From Armatimonadota bacterium (GTDB lineage: Bacteria > Sysuimicrobiota > Sysuimicrobiia > Sysuimicrobiales > Humicultoraceae): DNA of 64,000 nt. A program made the translations under genes and the position numbers. Of this stretch, positions 1-7,893 are shown piece by piece (within the stretch, counting starts at the first letter, position 1; each line of letters starts with the position of its first letter). The notes under the pieces are model-generated. The model was not told where the DNA came from. It worked only from the letters and a program-made list of their open reading frames with translations, and searched no databases. The DNA lies in NCBI GenBank assembly GCA_016869025.1, contig VGFA01000003.1, forward strand, positions 124,001 to 188,000. Reading direction: 5' to 3'.

Positions 1-43
1 CCTCGACCGTCAGCAACCGAACCTCGCCAAGGGGCGGCTCCAT
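1..43 (-). CDS. Possible 5' end of a divergent gene cut by the window edge
   Basis: On the minus strand an ATG at 43-41 opens a frame that stays open to the left edge and reads MEPPLGEVRLLTVE. A GGAG lies about nine bases upstream of it, a normal ribosome-binding distance. Only 14 residues are visible, so no family can be named. It would be divergent from the diacylglycerol-kinase-like gene at 149. Confidence 0.3.
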   Translation of the reverse strand, partial: MEPPLGEVRLLTVE

Positions 44-69
44 GCATAAAGACTCCGAGCAACCGGGCG

Positions 70-98
70 GCAACTCCTGCCACCCCAGCAGGAGTTGC
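70..98. repeat. Perfect 11-bp inverted repeat
   Basis: GCAACTCCTGC at 70-80 is the exact reverse complement of GCAGGAGTTGC at 88-98, with a 7-base spacer. No T-run follows on either strand, so it does not look like an intrinsic terminator. It lies between two apparently divergent gene starts, which would suit an operator or an RNA hairpin in one leader. The role is not known. Confidence 0.6.
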
Positions 99-148
99 AG
101 GAGATCCCTGGTAGTTATCCCCTCGTTGCCACTTGTCAGACCCGGGGC

Positions 149-1030
149 ATGCGGATGCGCGCACACGCCATCGTTAACCCTGTAGCCGGACGTAACCGCG
201 GAGCCCAGGCGTGGGCCCGCGCGAAGCCCGTACTCGAATCAGCCGGCTGGGAAGTCACTGAGAGCTTCTCCCTGCGGCAGGGCTATGCCGTTGAACTGGC
301 CGCAACCTCGGACGCTGAGGTGATCCTGGCCGTCGGCGGAGACGGCACCGCGCACGAGGTTGCCAACGGCCTGCTCCGGCGTAGCCGGCGGCCGGTCATG
401 GGCGTACTACCGGTGGGAACGGGCAACGACTTCGCGCGGGCGCTCGGGCTGCCGCGGGACCCCGCTGCCGCGGCGGGCATGCTTCTGACCGCACGCCCCA
501 AGCTTATTGACGTTGGGGTCGTCAACGACCGCTGCTTCCTGACGGTCGCGGGCGCCGGCTTCGACGGCGAGGTTGCAGGACAGGTGAACGCGTGGCCTAA
601 GGTGCTGGGCGGAACCGCCATGTACGTGCTGGGCATCCTCAAGATGCTGGTCACCTACCGGCCGGTTGAGGTCGGGATTGTCATCGACGGGGTAGCGGAC
701 CGCGAAAGGCTCTTTCTGATAGCGGTCGGCAACACCGCCTGGAACGCCGGGGGAATGTGGATGGTCCCGCCGGCACGCCCGGACGACGGCATCCTGCACG
801 TGGTGATCGCGGGGCCGCTCAGCCGGATTGAAACGCTGGGCGTGCTGCCCAGAGTCTACTCTGGGCGCCACCTCCTGCATCCCAAGATCCGCCAGGCCCA
901 GGGCCGCGAGATCATCGTCACGAGTTCGACTCCACTGAGGGTCCAGGCGGACGGCGAGACTATTGGAACGCTGCCGGCCACCTTCCGTGTGCATCCTGGC
1001 GCGCTAGAGGTCCTGATCCCCGCCGTCTGA
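149..1030 (+). CDS. Diacylglycerol kinase / YegS-like lipid kinase
   Basis: Cytosolic, membrane-associated lipid kinase of the DAGK catalytic family, which phosphorylates diacylglycerol or a related lipid with ATP. Seen: NPVAG near residue 10, the nucleotide-binding GGDGTAHEV near residue 63, and GTGNDFAR near residue 90. The length of about 293 residues is normal. An in-frame TTG at 95 would extend the protein, but it lies inside the 70-98 inverted repeat and adds residues unlike the family, so the ATG at 149 is preferred. It stands alone between a possible divergent gene and the pilus operon. The exact lipid substrate cannot be told from sequence. Confidence 0.88.
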   Translation: MRMRAHAIVNPVAGRNRGAQAWARAKPVLESAGWEVTESFSLRQGYAVELAATSDAEVILAVGGDGTAHEVANGLLRRSRRPVMGVLPVGTGNDFARALGLPRDPAAAAGMLLTARPKLIDVGVVNDRCFLTVAGAGFDGEVAGQVNAWPKVLGGTAMYVLGILKMLVTYRPVEVGIVIDGVADRERLFLIAVGNTAWNAGGMWMVPPARPDDGILHVVIAGPLSRIETLGVLPRVYSGRHLLHPKIRQAQGREIIVTSSTPLRVQADGETIGTLPATFRVHPGALEVLIPAV

Positions 1031-1177
1031 CCGTCCTCCCCCTCCTCGGCACGGCTGCATTCGAACGCCTCTTCGAGAATCTTAGAGTTCTGTCGTGCTG
1101 CCTAGGGCTAGAAAAGGTCTATTTGTGGCATATAGAGTACTGAACAGTGCACACTGACTCGGAGGCCCGATTGCCCT

Positions 1178-1429
1178 ATGTTGGAACGCAGGCCGACCAT
1201 AATGACCGTCCAGGAGGTTGCCCGCTATCTGCGGGTTCACGCGATCACCGTCTACCGGATGATCCGGCTGGGCAGACTGCCCGCGATCCGTGTCGGCCGC
1301 GGCTGGCGTTTCAGGAAGGACGAGATAGACTCCTGGCTGCACAGACATGAGGCCAACTCCCAAGATCAGCCCGCCAAACCGGCCAAGCCGCGCGGGCGCT
1401 CCAACCCGAGGCGCCGTGTCCCCCGCTAG
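1178..1429 (+). CDS. Excisionase/BldC-type helix-turn-helix DNA-binding protein
   Basis: Small MerR-like winged helix-turn-helix protein. Residues about 9-55 match the excisionase-family pattern: TVQEVARYLRVH, then TVYRMIRLGRLPAIRVG and WRFRKDEIDSWL. A basic Pro/Arg-rich tail follows. GGAGG at 1161-1165 sits 12 bases before the ATG; an alternative ATG at 1202 would start directly at the domain. Its end overlaps the start of the pilus ATPase gene, so it is probably the first gene of that operon and a candidate regulator of it. No phage integrase is nearby, so an excision role is unlikely. Confidence 0.8.
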   Translation: MLERRPTIMTVQEVARYLRVHAITVYRMIRLGRLPAIRVGRGWRFRKDEIDSWLHRHEANSQDQPAKPAKPRGRSNPRRRVPR

Positions 1430-2972
1430 CCAGGTCCAGCCCGGGGAGACCAACGGCCTGCTACAACGCCGCGTGCAGGCGTATGTCCAGGTCCATGCCC
1501 GCGAACTCCCCACGGCCCCAGCGATCGCGGCGCACCTGGGCGCCGATCTCGCGGAGGTGCAGATTGCCCTGGATGCCCTTGTGGGGGATGGCTCGCTGGT
1601 GCGCCGGGGCGGGGTAGAAACGACGTACGCACCAACCTCGACGCAGAAGCGCCTCGGCCAGATGTTGGTCGAGGCCGGCCTCCTAACCGAAGCCCAGTTG
1701 GAGGAGGCCCTGGCCGAGCAGGCCAAGACCGGGCAGCGGCTGGGCCAGGTGCTGATTGGCAGGGGCCTGGTCACGAAGCATGCCGTGGGCGAGACGCTGG
1801 GCGCGCAGCGGAGCAATCCATACGTGAACCTGGTCACGACGCCGATTGACGACGAGTTGCTGCGCAGCATTCCGGCGTCGGTGATCACCGAGCTGAGGGC
1901 GGCGCCCTTCGCGAGGGTCGGGCAGGAGGTCCACGTGGCCATGCCCGATCCCTCCGACGTTAGGGCCATTGACCGGCTCTCCGGCCTGATACGCGCCCGG
2001 GTGCGGCCGTTCTTCACCACTGAGCGCGACTTCGAGTGGCTGCTGGCCACACGGCTGAACGTTACGCAGGCCGTGGGCGAGGACCTGGATGCCGCCGGTG
2101 CCGTAGGTGTTGAGCCCGAGTTCGCAACGGTGCTGGCCGGCGACTCCCCGCTCGACCCACCGATGGTACGGCTGGTGGACTCGATGATCCAAGGAGCCGT
2201 GCGCGAGGGAGCGACCGACATCCACATAGAGCCACAGGCCGACGGCACCGCCGTGCGTTATCGCATAGACGGGCTCCTGTACGACAAGGCGCGGCTGTCC
2301 CGGAGTGTGGGCGGCGGTGCGGCCTCCCGCATCAAGGCGCTGGCAGGACTGGACATCGCCGAGCGGGTGAGACCGCAGGACGGCCGCCTGCTGTACGAGT
2401 TCGGGGAGCGCGAGCACGACCTGCGCATCGCGTCTGTTGGCTCCAACTTCGGGGAGCGCGTGACCGTCCGGGTGCTGGACAAGCACCGCGTGCTGCTGGG
2501 CCTTGAACGGCTGGGCCTCCTTCCCGATCAACAGAAGGTGCTCGAGGGGCTGCTGGCCAGACCGTACGGGATGATCCTGGTCACGGGTCCAACGGGCTCG
2601 GGCAAGACGACCACGCTGTACGCCTGCCTCAATCGGATCAACGAGCGAACGCGCAACATCATGACCGTCGAGGATCCGGTGGAGTACCACCTCGAGGGCA
2701 TCACCCAGATCGCCGTGCGGACGAAGATGGCGGTCTCGTTCGCGGCAGGGCTGCGGGCGATCATCCGCCACGATCCCGACGTAGTAATGGTGGGCGAGAT
2801 CCGCGACACAGAGACCGCCCAGATCGCCGTCCAGGCAGCCCTCACCGGCCACTTGGTGCTGAGCACCCTTCACACGAACGACGCCGCCGGCGCCATCGTT
2901 CGTCTCGTTGAGATGGGCGTGGAGCCCTACCTGATCACCTCCACCCTGCTGGCCTCGATCGGCCAGCCCTGA
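1416..2972 (+). CDS. pilB: Type IV pilus / type II secretion assembly ATPase PilB/GspE, N-terminal part (frameshifted)
   Basis: Cytosolic hexameric ATPase that powers pilin or pseudopilin polymerisation. Order: a winged-helix-like stretch, an MshEN domain (RLGQMLVEAGLL and RLGQVLIGRGLV), then the GspE core with Walker A GPTGSGKTTT near residue 390, an Asp/Glu box and Walker B DPDVVMVGEIRD, and the His box TGHLVLSTLHTND. The frame ends early at 2972 just before the zinc motif; the rest continues in the -1 frame to 3316 (next entry). GTG 1416 is preferred because GAGG lies five bases upstream and overlap with the helix-turn-helix gene is only 14 bp. ATG 1347 is the alternative. The break may be a real mutation or a sequence error. 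Confidence 0.85.
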   Translation: MSPASQVQPGETNGLLQRRVQAYVQVHARELPTAPAIAAHLGADLAEVQIALDALVGDGSLVRRGGVETTYAPTSTQKRLGQMLVEAGLLTEAQLEEALAEQAKTGQRLGQVLIGRGLVTKHAVGETLGAQRSNPYVNLVTTPIDDELLRSIPASVITELRAAPFARVGQEVHVAMPDPSDVRAIDRLSGLIRARVRPFFTTERDFEWLLATRLNVTQAVGEDLDAAGAVGVEPEFATVLAGDSPLDPPMVRLVDSMIQGAVREGATDIHIEPQADGTAVRYRIDGLLYDKARLSRSVGGGAASRIKALAGLDIAERVRPQDGRLLYEFGEREHDLRIASVGSNFGERVTVRVLDKHRVLLGLERLGLLPDQQKVLEGLLARPYGMILVTGPTGSGKTTTLYACLNRINERTRNIMTVEDPVEYHLEGITQIAVRTKMAVSFAAGLRAIIRHDPDVVMVGEIRDTETAQIAVQAALTGHLVLSTLHTNDAAGAIVRLVEMGVEPYLITSTLLASIGQP

Positions 2973-3316
2973 TCCGTGCGCTCTGCCCGGCCTGCCGGCA
3001 ACCGCACGAGGCCACCCCGGACCAGGCGGTGGAACTTGGGCTGCCAGCCAACACGACGGCAACTGTCTGGAGCCCGCACGGCTGCCCGGAGTGCGGCCAG
3101 ATGGGATACAGGGGGCGCTCCGGCGTGTTCGAGATAATGAAGGTGACGGACGGAATCCGCGACCTGATCCTGCAGCGGCGCCCTGCCACCGCCATCCGCG
3201 AGGCCGCGCGGCGCGATGGGATGCGCGTCATGAACGAAGCAGGTATTGCCAGGGCGCTCGACGGCACGACCAGCGTGGACGAACTTCGCCGCGTGGTCTT
3301 CGCGGCGATTGACTGA
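2969..3316 (+). pseudogene. pilB: C-terminal fragment of the same PilB/GspE ATPase after a one-base frameshift
   Basis: In this frame the sequence after CTG at 2969 reads LIRALCPACRQPHE, then CPECGQMGYRGRSGVFEIM, the standard GspE tetracysteine zinc element and C-terminal domain. The family normally reads IGQRL at this point. Here the DNA gives CAG CCC TGA, which becomes CAG CGC CTG if one G is restored near 2967-2969. The fragment has no start of its own until a GTG at 3029. Rejoined, the protein would be about 633-656 residues, a normal length. Confidence 0.85.
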
Positions 3317-3317
3317 G

Positions 3318-4535
3318 ATGGAGCGGGCCATGCCAGCCTTCGCGTACACGGGCAGGGACGGTACCGGCGTTCCGGTCAGAGGTGTGATCGCGGCCGAGAG
3401 CGAGGCCGTGGCCGGCGCCCGGCTGCGCGAACAGGTGCTGTTCATCACGTCACTGCGGCCGCGGACACGCTGGGCCACAGCGGTCTGGCGGCGTCGAGGG
3501 CCTGGCCTTCAAGAGGTTGCGGCCTTCACCTATCACCTGGCCGGGCTCGCGGCGTCCGGCATCCCGCTGCTCCGCGGCCTGGAGGTGGCGCGCGAGCAAG
3601 AGGAAGACGTGACGCTGCGCGAGGTGATCGGGGACGTGCGCGATCGCATCGAGGCCGGGCAGAGTCTGTCGGCCGCGATGAGCCGCCATCCCAAGGTGTT
3701 CTCCCCGGTATATGTCGGGGTGGTGCGGTCCGGCGAGGTAGGCGGCGTGCTGGACCAGGCCCTGATGCGTCTGACCGACTACCTCGACCGCGAGGTGGCG
3801 CTGCGACAAAAAGCCGCCTCGCTTGCTGTTTACCCGGCGTTCGTGCTCGTCCTGGCCACGGTGGTCACAAGCGTGTTTGCCGTTTTCGTGATTCCTGCGT
3901 TCGAGAAAGTATACCGCTCTGCCGGAGCACCCCTCCCTCTAGCCACCGCGGTCCTCATCGAGTTCAGCCGGCTGCTGCGTGGGTACTGGCTGGCGGGCCT
4001 GGTAGTGGCCGCAACCGCGGGATGGGCGTTGTTCCAGACCGGCACACTGGCAAGGCTCGCGGCCGCCGGAGCGCGCCTGCTCTGCCGAATCCCGCGCGTC
4101 GGCGCGGTTGTGCGGCTGCTTCAAGTCAACCGCCTGCTGCGGACGTTCGGTGCGATGTACTCCAGCGGCGTGCCGGTGATACAGGCGCTGAACATCACGG
4201 CCGAGTCGGTCTCCGAACCCCAGGTGAAGGCCGCGGCCAGCTACCTCAAGGAGAGGATCTCATCCGGCCATCGCCTGAGCGAGGCGATGCGCGGGGTCGC
4301 CCTCTTCCCTCCTATAGTGCACCGGATGACCGCGATGGGCGAGGAGGCCGGCCGCCTGGACGAGCTGCTTCAACGGGTCTCCGATCTGCTCGACCGCGAC
4401 ATAGACCTCTCGATCAAGCGGCTGGTCACGCTGGCCGAGCCGCTTCTGACGCTGGCCCTTGGAGGTGTCATCGCTTTGATCCTGCTGGCCCTGTACCTGC
4501 CGATCTTCGGCCTGCCCAGGGCCATTCTAAGGTAG
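3318..4535 (+). CDS. pilC: Type IV pilus / type II secretion inner-membrane platform protein PilC/GspF
   Basis: Polytopic inner-membrane protein that couples the assembly ATPase to the growing pilus or pseudopilus. Two tandem T2SSF domains are visible, each starting around a HLAGLAASGIPLL / TFGAMYSSGVPVIQ type motif. Hydrophobic spans lie in the middle (LAVYPAFVLVLATVV) and at the extreme C terminus (LALGGVIALILLALYLP). The ATG at 3318, one base after the ATPase stop, gives 405 residues, the usual length. An in-frame upstream start at 3246 would overlap the ATPase gene and is rejected. Confidence 0.93.
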   Translation: MERAMPAFAYTGRDGTGVPVRGVIAAESEAVAGARLREQVLFITSLRPRTRWATAVWRRRGPGLQEVAAFTYHLAGLAASGIPLLRGLEVAREQEEDVTLREVIGDVRDRIEAGQSLSAAMSRHPKVFSPVYVGVVRSGEVGGVLDQALMRLTDYLDREVALRQKAASLAVYPAFVLVLATVVTSVFAVFVIPAFEKVYRSAGAPLPLATAVLIEFSRLLRGYWLAGLVVAATAGWALFQTGTLARLAAAGARLLCRIPRVGAVVRLLQVNRLLRTFGAMYSSGVPVIQALNITAESVSEPQVKAAASYLKERISSGHRLSEAMRGVALFPPIVHRMTAMGEEAGRLDELLQRVSDLLDRDIDLSIKRLVTLAEPLLTLALGGVIALILLALYLPIFGLPRAILR

Positions 4536-4599
4536 TACCAGGTTCGGTGTTGGATGCGAGATGTCAGGCAAGGCACATCACAGCAGGAGGTGAAAGGGG

Positions 4600-4983
4600 A
4601 TGAAAGGGAAGCGCTCGGGTGAGAGCGGTTTCACCTTCGTGGAAGTACTGGCGGTGATCCTGATCCTCGGGGTCCTGATCGCCGTCGCGCTGCCCAACTA
4701 CTTCGGCGCCGAGGCCGACGCGCGGCGCTCGGTGGACATGGCCAACGTCCGGGCGATCAACTCCGCCCTGGCCCTCTACCAATACCGGAACAGCGGGGCG
4801 TGCCCGACCGCGGGCGCGAACTTTCTGGCCTTCCTGGACAACACCGCGTACTTCCCGGACGGCCGGCCTGTTGATCCCAGAACCGGTACCGCTACGCCCT
4901 ACTCGACCACCTACAGCGACACCCTGTGCAGGGTTCAGATGAGCGCCGGAGGGGTGAACCACGATACCGGGGCAGGCCACTGA
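4600..4983 (+). CDS. Prepilin-like protein (GspG/PilA type)
   Basis: Type IV prepilin-family protein of 127 residues. A short basic leader ends in G, followed by FTFVEVLAVILILGVLIAVA. That is the class III signal: cleavage between Gly10 and Phe11, Glu at +5, then a hydrophobic helix. The body has the GspG-like pattern PNYFGAEADARRSVDMANVRAIN and two cysteines. GGAGGTG lies about ten bases upstream of the ATG. It is the first of five consecutive prepilin-like genes and the best candidate for the major subunit. A prepilin peptidase is not present in the window. Confidence 0.88.
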   Translation: MKGKRSGESGFTFVEVLAVILILGVLIAVALPNYFGAEADARRSVDMANVRAINSALALYQYRNSGACPTAGANFLAFLDNTAYFPDGRPVDPRTGTATPYSTTYSDTLCRVQMSAGGVNHDTGAGH

Positions 4984-5019
4984 GGTCACAGAGCAACACG
5001 CTGCAAGGAGGAGGATGAG

Positions 5020-5457
5020 ATGGCCTGCCAAAGCGGGTTCAGCCTTGTGGAGGGTCTCGTGGTCGCGGCGCTGCTGGCGATCCTGGTGGTCGTCGCGGTG
5101 CCGCGGCTGATGGTCCCCGAGACCCTCCACGCGCGCTCATCCGCCCGTCAACTGGCCGCCGATCTGCGGCTGGCGCAGCGGCTAGCGATCGCCCGGCGCG
5201 CGAACGTCATGCTGGAGTTCAGTCCGTCTGCACCGCCATACACCGGCTACATCGTGAGGCAGGAAGGCGGTGGCGCCGAGCCCGACTTCCCAAAGAACCT
5301 GCCACAGGAGGTCTCCGTGACCGGCCCACTGCAGTTCGTCTTCTCCTCCAATGGCAGCGCGGCGGCCAGCGGCACGGTGACGCTGACGGCCAGTGGTGCC
5401 ACGGCGACGGTCCAGGTTACAGCGGCCACCGGGCACGTGAAGGTGACCGGACCGTGA
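5020..5457 (+). CDS. Prepilin-like protein (GspH/FimT type)
   Basis: Minor pseudopilin of 145 residues. The leader MACQSG is followed by FSLVEGLVVAALLAILVVVAV, with the conserved Glu at +5 after the predicted cleavage. The body follows the GspH/FimT pattern: SSARQLAADLRLAQRLAIARRANVML, then a beta-rich C terminus. A strong AGGAGG sits just upstream of the ATG. The stop overlaps the GTG start of the next gene (GTGA). GspH-type subunits normally sit in an initiating tip complex, as inferred from the family. Confidence 0.85.
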   Translation: MACQSGFSLVEGLVVAALLAILVVVAVPRLMVPETLHARSSARQLAADLRLAQRLAIARRANVMLEFSPSAPPYTGYIVRQEGGGAEPDFPKNLPQEVSVTGPLQFVFSSNGSAAASGTVTLTASGATATVQVTAATGHVKVTGP

Positions 5458-5864
5458 AGCGCGGGCAGGCCGGCTTCACGCTCGTCGAGCTGCTGGCGGC
5501 GGCCCTGATCCTGGGCGTCGCCATCATCCCACTGCTTCAGGTCATGCCAGGCGTGCTTGCTCCTGCCCAGGTCACCGAGACGGATCTGCGGCTGTCCGCG
5601 GCGGCCACGCGCAAGACCGAGGAGATCCTTGGACGCCTGCGCGCGGACATCAGCAGCGTGACATCGGGCGCCGAGGCATGCGCCGACCTTCCACAATGCC
5701 GGCTGCAGTGGACGATTACAACAGAGCTCTCGAGTGCCGCCCCAGGTGTGGGATCGCTCAGAACGATTGCCACGATAGCGTGCCGGGACGCGAACGCCAA
5801 CAGCGCCTGCGATGTGGACGAAGCGCAGGTGCGATACGACACCAAGGTAACCTCGCGCCCATAG
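5454..5864 (+). CDS. Prepilin-like protein (GspI/PilV type)
   Basis: Minor pseudopilin of 136 residues. A very short leader (MKRGQAG) precedes FTLVELLAAALILGVAIIPLL, a canonical prepilin signal with Glu +5. The C-terminal half carries four cysteines (ACADLPQC, IACRDANANSAC) that could form two disulfides outside the membrane. It starts at GTG overlapping the previous stop by 4 bp, suggesting translational coupling. Its position between GspH-like and GspJ/PilW-like genes matches the usual H-I-J order. Confidence 0.83.
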   Translation: MKRGQAGFTLVELLAAALILGVAIIPLLQVMPGVLAPAQVTETDLRLSAAATRKTEEILGRLRADISSVTSGAEACADLPQCRLQWTITTELSSAAPGVGSLRTIATIACRDANANSACDVDEAQVRYDTKVTSRP

Positions 5865-5873
5865 GAGCCCGCG

Positions 5874-7328
5874 ATGCCGCGTAGAGATCATGGGATACCG
5901 GCGAACGAACGCGGCGCCACCCTGACCGAACTGCTGGCGGTTGTGGCCATGCTCACGTTGGTGATCGTCGCGCTGGTACCGCTGCTGTGGACCGGCCAGC
6001 AAACATGGAACCGCGTTGACCGGCACACCGAGGTCACGCAAAATGCCCGCAGGGCGCTGGACAAAATCGTGCGGGAGGTGCGCGCCGCAGGGAGCTTCCA
6101 GGTCGTGGGCGACTCGCTTATACGCTTGACCATGGCTTCGGGCGACGGAACCGGCGCGACGCCGACTGTGGAGTACCAGCTCAACGCCGGCACCGGAAAT
6201 CTGGAGTACCGACAGAGCGGAGAGTACTTCTTCCGCCGCCGCATCACGGTCACCGCCGGGACCGCGGTGCCAGCTGGCTACTCCGTCCCTGTCGTCTTCG
6301 ACCACGCCGCGCTGGTAGCCGCGGGCAAGAGCCTGGCAAGCGGGAACGACGTGCGTGTGCGCTACCGGGCCGGGACGAGGTGGGTGGAACTGGATCGCTT
6401 CAGGGACATCCCGACCGCGTGGAACTCAACGACGACGCGAGTATGGTTCAGGCTGCAGGCACCAATAGCAGCCGGCGGTTCTGATGGCGACTACTACCTG
6501 TTCTACGGGGACCTCTCAGCGGGCACCCCGCCGTCGAACGGCGTGCACGTCTTCTTGGACTACGAAGACGGAACGAGCCTGGCGGGGTGGACTCGGAGGG
6601 ACGGGTGTGCCGGCACACACTCCGCCTCCGCCGACGGGTTCGTCTTCACCGCGAGCAGCGGCTCCTGCCATCGCCAGTTCAGCAAGAACGTCCCGCACAG
6701 CGACGCGGACGGTCACCAGACCGGCGTCAGCGCGCGGCGCAGCGATACCGGCGTGGGTTACATCGTCACACTGGCTGATGAGACCAACGCGACGTTGAGA
6801 ATCCGGTACTGGACTGTCTGGAGCACCACCGGCGGGGCCATCGGATCGGTCTCCGCAAGCGTCACGCCAGGTACGAACTACTACGGCAGGTTCTATCTGG
6901 TCGGCTCAGCCCTCAAGGTGAAGTACTGGGCCGTCGGTGCGGCTGAGCCCGGCTGGAGGCTCGAGGTGACCCACTCGACCGTCGCATCCGGCGCGCACTA
7001 TGGGCAGGTTGATGGGTACACGAGCCCGCAGGACCACCGCCACCGGAACATCATCGTTCGGCGTCGTGTGTCCTCCGAACCGGCCACGGCGCTGGCCGCC
7101 GAGGAGGCGGCGCCGGTACCTGCCGCCTGGCAGCCCCTGGCCGGCCCCTTCCGCGCCATGAGCGTCCAGTGCTTCAACGCTGCCGGCAGCGCAGTCGCGT
7201 GCCCGGCGGCTCCGGGCCCGTCGGCCGAGGCAGTCAGGTCGGTGCAGGTTGCGCTCACCGCCATGGATCCCACCGGGGAGGTCGCCGACATTGTGGTCAC
7301 CTCGAGTGCGTACCGGCAGGCCCCCTAG
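5874..7328 (+). CDS. GspJ/PilW-like pseudopilin with an inserted DUF2341/lectin-like module
   Basis: Minor pseudopilin of 484 residues, about twice the normal size. Residues about 10-115 are an ordinary PilW/GspJ N-terminal part: prepilin signal RG then ATLTELLAVV, the NARRALDKIVREVR helix, and YQLNAGTGNLEYR. Residues about 122-220 resemble DUF2341 (FRRRITVTAGTAVPAGY, DVRVRYRAGTRWVELDRF, YYLFYGD). Residues about 225-400 look like a concanavalin/laminin-G beta sandwich (FLDYEDGTSLAGW). After that the PilW tail resumes (PLAGPFRAMSVQCFNAAG). The module thus appears to be inserted within a pseudopilin and would be displayed outside the cell. A glycan-binding or adhesive role is inference. Confidence 0.8.
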   Translation: MPRRDHGIPANERGATLTELLAVVAMLTLVIVALVPLLWTGQQTWNRVDRHTEVTQNARRALDKIVREVRAAGSFQVVGDSLIRLTMASGDGTGATPTVEYQLNAGTGNLEYRQSGEYFFRRRITVTAGTAVPAGYSVPVVFDHAALVAAGKSLASGNDVRVRYRAGTRWVELDRFRDIPTAWNSTTTRVWFRLQAPIAAGGSDGDYYLFYGDLSAGTPPSNGVHVFLDYEDGTSLAGWTRRDGCAGTHSASADGFVFTASSGSCHRQFSKNVPHSDADGHQTGVSARRSDTGVGYIVTLADETNATLRIRYWTVWSTTGGAIGSVSASVTPGTNYYGRFYLVGSALKVKYWAVGAAEPGWRLEVTHSTVASGAHYGQVDGYTSPQDHRHRNIIVRRRVSSEPATALAAEEAAPVPAAWQPLAGPFRAMSVQCFNAAGSAVACPAAPGPSAEAVRSVQVALTAMDPTGEVADIVVTSSAYRQAP

Positions 7329-7368
7329 CAGGCCGCTCGCTGCCCGAGCGCAGCCCCCTGCGGCCACG

Positions 7369-7893
7369 GTGAAGCGGTCGCGGTCAGGCGAGGCAGGCGT
7401 TGCCCTCGTCATGGCGGTCGTGGTGACGATGATCCTGGCGTTGATCGTGGCGGGCATCGCCCAACTGATGATCGCCGAGATGGAGATGGGACGGCTTGTG
7501 CGGTGGGACGCCGAGGCGCAGTACCTGGCCCAGGCAGGCCTCGAGCACCAGATTTACCTGCTCAAGGCAGACAAGACGGCCGCGGCGGTCCCGTACACGA
7601 ACTACCCTGCCACGGCGGATCAGCGAACCTGGTACACCACGACCCGGCGTTGCCTGCTTCCCACCCTGGACGACTGCACCATCAACGTCGCGGCCCGCCG
7701 CTGGTGCATCCTGTCCACCGGCGAGATCCGCCGCTACAACCCCGACGCCACCTTCACGGTTCTGTTGACGCGTACGATTCGCGCCGAGGTGGACATCACC
7801 TACGGTGGGGCCTCGCCGCTCTACGGAACCCCGCTCAAAGTATCTGTCCTGCGCTGGGGGGAAGACCTCCGCGCCTCACCCACCTGTCCCTGA
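7369..7893 (+). CDS. PilX/GspK-like pseudopilus protein
   Basis: Last gene of the pilus operon. After a short basic leader it shows AGVALVMAVVVTMILALIVAG, a hydrophobic N-terminal helix like the PilX N-terminal domain, without the usual Glu +5. This is typical of GspK/PilX members, which cap the tip. The text EYLAQAGLEH-type motif appears as AQYLAQAGLEHQIYLLK. The GTG at 7369 is chosen: the upstream residues in this frame are Arg/Pro-rich and overlap the previous gene. The 3' end overlaps the convergent acyltransferase gene by 18 bp. Confidence 0.75.
   Translation: MKRSRSGEAGVALVMAVVVTMILALIVAGIAQLMIAEMEMGRLVRWDAEAQYLAQAGLEHQIYLLKADKTAAAVPYTNYPATADQRTWYTTTRRCLLPTLDDCTINVAARRWCILSTGEIRRYNPDATFTVLLTRTIRAEVDITYGGASPLYGTPLKVSVLRWGEDLRASPTCP

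Noticed and set aside
2960-2972. Programmed -1 frameshift in pilB
   Set aside because: There is no classical slippery heptamer and no clear downstream stimulator, and slipping would give GQPL instead of the conserved GQRL; a missing base explains it better.
1082-3062. Long minus-strand open frames opposite the pilus ATPase
   Set aside because: They mirror the coding strand of pilB and give Ser/Thr/Arg-rich or Gly/His-rich text with no recognisable family.
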